Source: Bacteroidota bacterium
GTDB lineage: Bacteria; Bacteroidota; Bacteroidia; UBA8524
Reading direction: 5' to 3'
NCBI GenBank assembly: GCA_008933805.1
Contig: WBUH01000009.1
Location: 1 to 64,000, forward strand
DNA: 64,000 nt
The notes below the pieces were generated by a model that saw only the letters and a program-made list of their open reading frames with translations, ran no database searches and was not told the DNA's origin. Of the stretch, positions 61,473 through 64,000 are shown piece by piece; within the stretch, counting starts at the first letter, position 1; each line of letters begins with the position of its first letter. Both the position numbers and the translations under genes were made by a program.

Positions 61473-61646
61473 TTACTTTTTCTTGTTTTTTAGTAGCAGA
61501 GTTCGTCTTGGTTCGGGCACACTGCTATATTCATACGGGCAATGTCGGCATCCGTTACCGCAGCAATACCCGCGTTTGCGGTGAAACTTCTCGGTAAGCA
61601 CCATCAAACCCTTCTCGTAATAGTAATCTTCGTTCTCTTTCAACAT
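61473..61646 (-). CDS. DUF5522 small Cys-rich protein (57 aa)
   Basis: This short gene starts at ATG 61646 and stops at 61473. The product reads MLKENEDYYYEKGLMVLTEK, then FHRKRGYCCGNGCRHCPYEY and a basic tail ending KNKKK. The CC-x3-C-x2-C pattern with DYYxExGxxVLT is the DUF5522 family of short Cys-rich Bacteroidota proteins, which may bind metal. It is a single gene between LpoB and the TonB-dependent receptor, oriented like LpoB. Confidence 0.85.
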   Translation of the reverse strand: MLKENEDYYYEKGLMVLTEKFHRKRGYCCGNGCRHCPYEYSSVPEPRRTLLLKNKKK

Positions 61647-61736
61647 TTTGTTTGCAAGGTATCAACCTTTGGGTTGGTTTTATCGTTAATATACACCGTA
61701 ATGCAAAAATTGTTTAGCTTGCGCCCGTTTTTTGCC

Positions 61737-64000
61737 ATGAAGAAATCCGTAGCGCTCATTATCCTTATATTTTCAGCTGTTTTAGCCTTTAGTCAAAAAG
61801 GCGAGATACGCGGGGTTGTATTTGATAAAACCACAGGAGAACCTTTGATAGGGGTGAGTGTGGTGCTAAAAGAACCTTTGCAAGGTGCTGCAACTGATAT
61901 TAACGGTTTTTTTACCATTAATAAAGTTGCCCCCGGTACTTATACGCTAGTAGCAACTTATACAGGCTACGATACCATTGTGATGAAGGTTACCAGCAAC
62001 AATGATGTATTGAGCAGAACACTGTATTTAAACGAATCGGTGTTGAATGTTGAAGAAGTTGTAGTAACTGCCGAGCAGCAGGAAAAGACCACTAAAACCA
62101 ATGTGGCTACTACAAAGCTTACCCAAAAGAATTTACAACAATTAGTTACTGTAGGTGGAGAACCTGATTTGGTGCAAAGCCTGCAAATATTACCGGGTGT
62201 TGTTACTACGGGCGACCAAGGCGGACAATTGTTTATACGTGGAGGTTCGCCGGTAATGAACAAAATAATGTTGGACGGGATGACTATTTACAACCCTTTC
62301 CACTCTATCGGTATGTTTTCGGTATTTGATGCCGATATTATCCGTAATGCCGATGTGTATTCGGCAGGTTTCGGAGCCCAATACGGCGGTCGTGTATCAG
62401 CGATAGTAGATGTAACCACCCGTGAAGGTAGCAAAAACCGTTTTGCGGGCAAAGTGGCCGCTAACCCCTTCACTTCAAAATTATTGTTTGAAGGACCTTT
62501 GAAAAAGTTTAAAGAGGGCGGCGGCAGTTCATCGTTCATCATATCGTATAAAAACTCATACTTAAACAAGAGCTCACAGATTTTTTACCCCCATATTGAT
62601 AAAGACCGTTTGCCTTACAGCTTCTCTGATTTGTACGGTAAATTCTCTATTAACGCCCGTAACGGTAGCAAGTTCGAGGTGTTTGGGTTTGATTTTAATG
62701 ATAAAGTAGATTTTAAAAGCAGTACCAAATACAATTGGAAATCAAGAGGTTTCGGTACCCGTTTTGTTGCCATCCCTGATGCTACAAAAACAGTAGTGGA
62801 TGGTTTCTTGTCGTTCTCTAATTATAGCATGGAGCAGCAAGAACAAGACAACCTACCCCGCAAAAGCGGTATCAACGGGTTTAATGTGGGCTTGAACTTT
62901 ACCTACTTAATGGGTTTGAGCGATATTAAATACGGGTTGGAGCTGAATGGTTTTGCTACTGATTTTTCTACGTATAACGCAGCAGGCCGTAAACTGGAGC
63001 AGTTGGATAACAACACCGAGATTGCCTTTTTTATACGCCACCGCATTGTGAAAAAGCGTTGGGTAATTGAACCCGGTTTCCGTTTGCAATACTACGCATC
63101 GTTGGCTGAACAATCGCCTGAGCCTCGTTTAAGTGCAAAGTATAACATTACTTCACGTTTAAGGATAAGTTCAGCAGCGGGTATGTACTCACAAAACCTG
63201 ATGGCTGCCACCAGCGACCGTGATGTGGTGAATTTGTTTTACGGCTTTTTGGCTAGCCCTGATAATCTTCCTTCTTCATTCAACGGCAAAAGCGTAAACA
63301 CCCGCCTGCAAAAATCACGTCACATCGTGTTGGGGGTTGAATACGATTTGAATAAAAAATGGGAATTGATGGTTGAAGGGTATGTGAAACAATTTAACCA
63401 AATAACCAACGTAAACAGGGATAAGCTGTTTGACGATAGCCCCGAATTTTATGACCGCCCTGAATACCAACGTAAAGATTATGTAGTTGAATCGGGCAAT
63501 GCAAGTGGGGTGGATGTACGCCTTAAATACGAGTACAAAAACCTGTATTTGTGGATGGTGTACTCACTTACCTACGTTAGCCGTAACGATGGTATCCGTA
63601 CCTATTTTCCCAATTTCGACCGCAGGCACAATATCAACTTTGTAGGTTCTTATGCGTTTGGTAAAAACGGCAGTTGGGAACTTAACACCCGTTGGTCGTT
63701 TGGCTCAGGATTTCCTTTTACACTTACTCAAGGCTTTTACGAGCAATTGCCACTACAAGGCGGCATAGGCCAAGACTATACCTCTTCTAACGGTGATTTA
63801 GGCATTTTGTACGGCGATATAAACACCGGACGTTTGCCAACATTCCACCGCTTAGACTTATCATTAAAGAAAAAAGTGAAATTGGGTAAATACAGCGAGT
63901 TGAATATGATAGCAAGCTGTATAAACGTTTACGACAGGGAGAATATTTTTTACTTCGACCGTGTGAATTACATCCGCGTGAACCAGTTGCCCATATTACC
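61737..64000 (+). CDS. TonB-dependent receptor, 3'-truncated by window edge
   Basis: Start is ATG 61737 (MKKSVALIILIFSAVLAFSQ, a signal peptide); an in-frame ATG at 61701 would add 12 residues. A carboxypeptidase-like regulatory domain (GEIRGVVFDKTTGEPLIGVS, DINGFFTINKVAPGTYTL) precedes the plug (VGGEPDLVQSLQILPGVVTT, IRGGSPVMNKIMLDGMTIYN) and barrel strands. The frame is open to the end, about 754 residues so far. It imports an unknown large substrate using TonB energy. No SusD-like partner is visible in this window. Confidence 0.95.
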   Translation, partial: MKKSVALIILIFSAVLAFSQKGEIRGVVFDKTTGEPLIGVSVVLKEPLQGAATDINGFFTINKVAPGTYTLVATYTGYDTIVMKVTSNNDVLSRTLYLNESVLNVEEVVVTAEQQEKTTKTNVATTKLTQKNLQQLVTVGGEPDLVQSLQILPGVVTTGDQGGQLFIRGGSPVMNKIMLDGMTIYNPFHSIGMFSVFDADIIRNADVYSAGFGAQYGGRVSAIVDVTTREGSKNRFAGKVAANPFTSKLLFEGPLKKFKEGGGSSSFIISYKNSYLNKSSQIFYPHIDKDRLPYSFSDLYGKFSINARNGSKFEVFGFDFNDKVDFKSSTKYNWKSRGFGTRFVAIPDATKTVVDGFLSFSNYSMEQQEQDNLPRKSGINGFNVGLNFTYLMGLSDIKYGLELNGFATDFSTYNAAGRKLEQLDNNTEIAFFIRHRIVKKRWVIEPGFRLQYYASLAEQSPEPRLSAKYNITSRLRISSAAGMYSQNLMAATSDRDVVNLFYGFLASPDNLPSSFNGKSVNTRLQKSRHIVLGVEYDLNKKWELMVEGYVKQFNQITNVNRDKLFDDSPEFYDRPEYQRKDYVVESGNASGVDVRLKYEYKNLYLWMVYSLTYVSRNDGIRTYFPNFDRRHNINFVGSYAFGKNGSWELNTRWSFGSGFPFTLTQGFYEQLPLQGGIGQDYTSSNGDLGILYGDINTGRLPTFHRLDLSLKKKVKLGKYSELNMIASCINVYDRENIFYFDRVNYIRVNQLPIL

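Overview
The window is a piece of a Bacteroidota chromosome, with moderate G+C and many A/T-rich gaps. The evidence is several secreted proteins with type IX secretion (T9SS) C-terminal sorting domains, one with a gliding-motility-type C-terminus, a TonB-dependent receptor with an N-terminal carboxypeptidase-like plug, a beta-barrel porin, Bacteroidota promoters of the form TTTG-N19-TAnnTTTG (for example in front of tRNA-Arg at 23985-24015), and start codons that mostly lack Shine-Dalgarno sequences. The exact class or genus cannot be read from the sequence alone.

Positions 1-12380 are the right part of an integrated mobile element. It ends at a 44-nt copy of the 3' half of a tRNA-Pro(TGG) gene (12337-12380), next to a tyrosine recombinase. 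Its left end and the intact tRNA-Pro lie outside the window. From left to right it carries a C39-like cysteine peptidase gene with two small genes, an oriT-like hairpin region, a mobilization module (MobC-like protein, relaxase, coiled-coil accessory protein, VirD4/TraG coupling protein, a small protein and an excisionase-like HTH protein), a T9SS-secreted repeat protein divergent from an XRE regulator, a HEPN-motif protein and the integrase. The mobilization genes look richer in G+C than the rest and resemble proteobacterial-type relaxase and coupling genes. Three proteins of this module end in the same kind of tail, finishing in Gly-Arg.

Positions 12400-24000 hold chromosomal genes: an AHSA1-like gene opposite a TetR regulator with two near-identical operators, a DUF3817 operon, a DsbA-like protein opposite an HxlR regulator, and a sigma-54-type two-component system divergent from a MacA/MacB/FtsX-like export operon with paired upstream activator sites. 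tRNA-Arg(TCT) follows. Positions 24100-40300 hold a porin, a very large secreted gliding-type protein with Cys-rich repeats, a GyrI-like/pentapeptide-repeat pair beside an AlkD glycosylase, a nucleoid-associated protein, a PAS histidine kinase with its receiver, and a DUF255 thioredoxin-fold protein. The last 134 bp of the DUF255 gene are duplicated downstream, across a palindromic spacer. Right after this scar lies an A/T-rich two-gene cassette (PD-(D/E)XK-like protein plus a membrane coiled-coil protein).

Positions 40300-46300 are a run of small soluble proteins (ArsR, SRPBCC, VOC, DUF1801, DHFR-like, DoxX and an HMA-like small protein) and a MATE exporter. Positions 46300-64000 hold T9SS cargo proteins, a peroxiredoxin, a potassium channel, a stand-alone adenylating enzyme, two paralogous T9SS proteins sharing an HDNWAAVPS motif, an MlaE/MlaF lipid-transport pair, a glycosyltransferase, a class IV aminotransferase, a thioesterase, an LpoB/COG3014 lipoprotein pair, a tiny DUF5522 gene and the start of a TonB-dependent receptor that runs off the right edge.

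The best candidates for something undescribed are the shared C-terminal tail in the mobilization module, the A/T-rich nuclease-plus-membrane cassette at 38263-39249, the HEPN protein in the mobile element and the C39-like peptidase cassette at the left edge. All functional statements come from reading motifs; no database search was possible.
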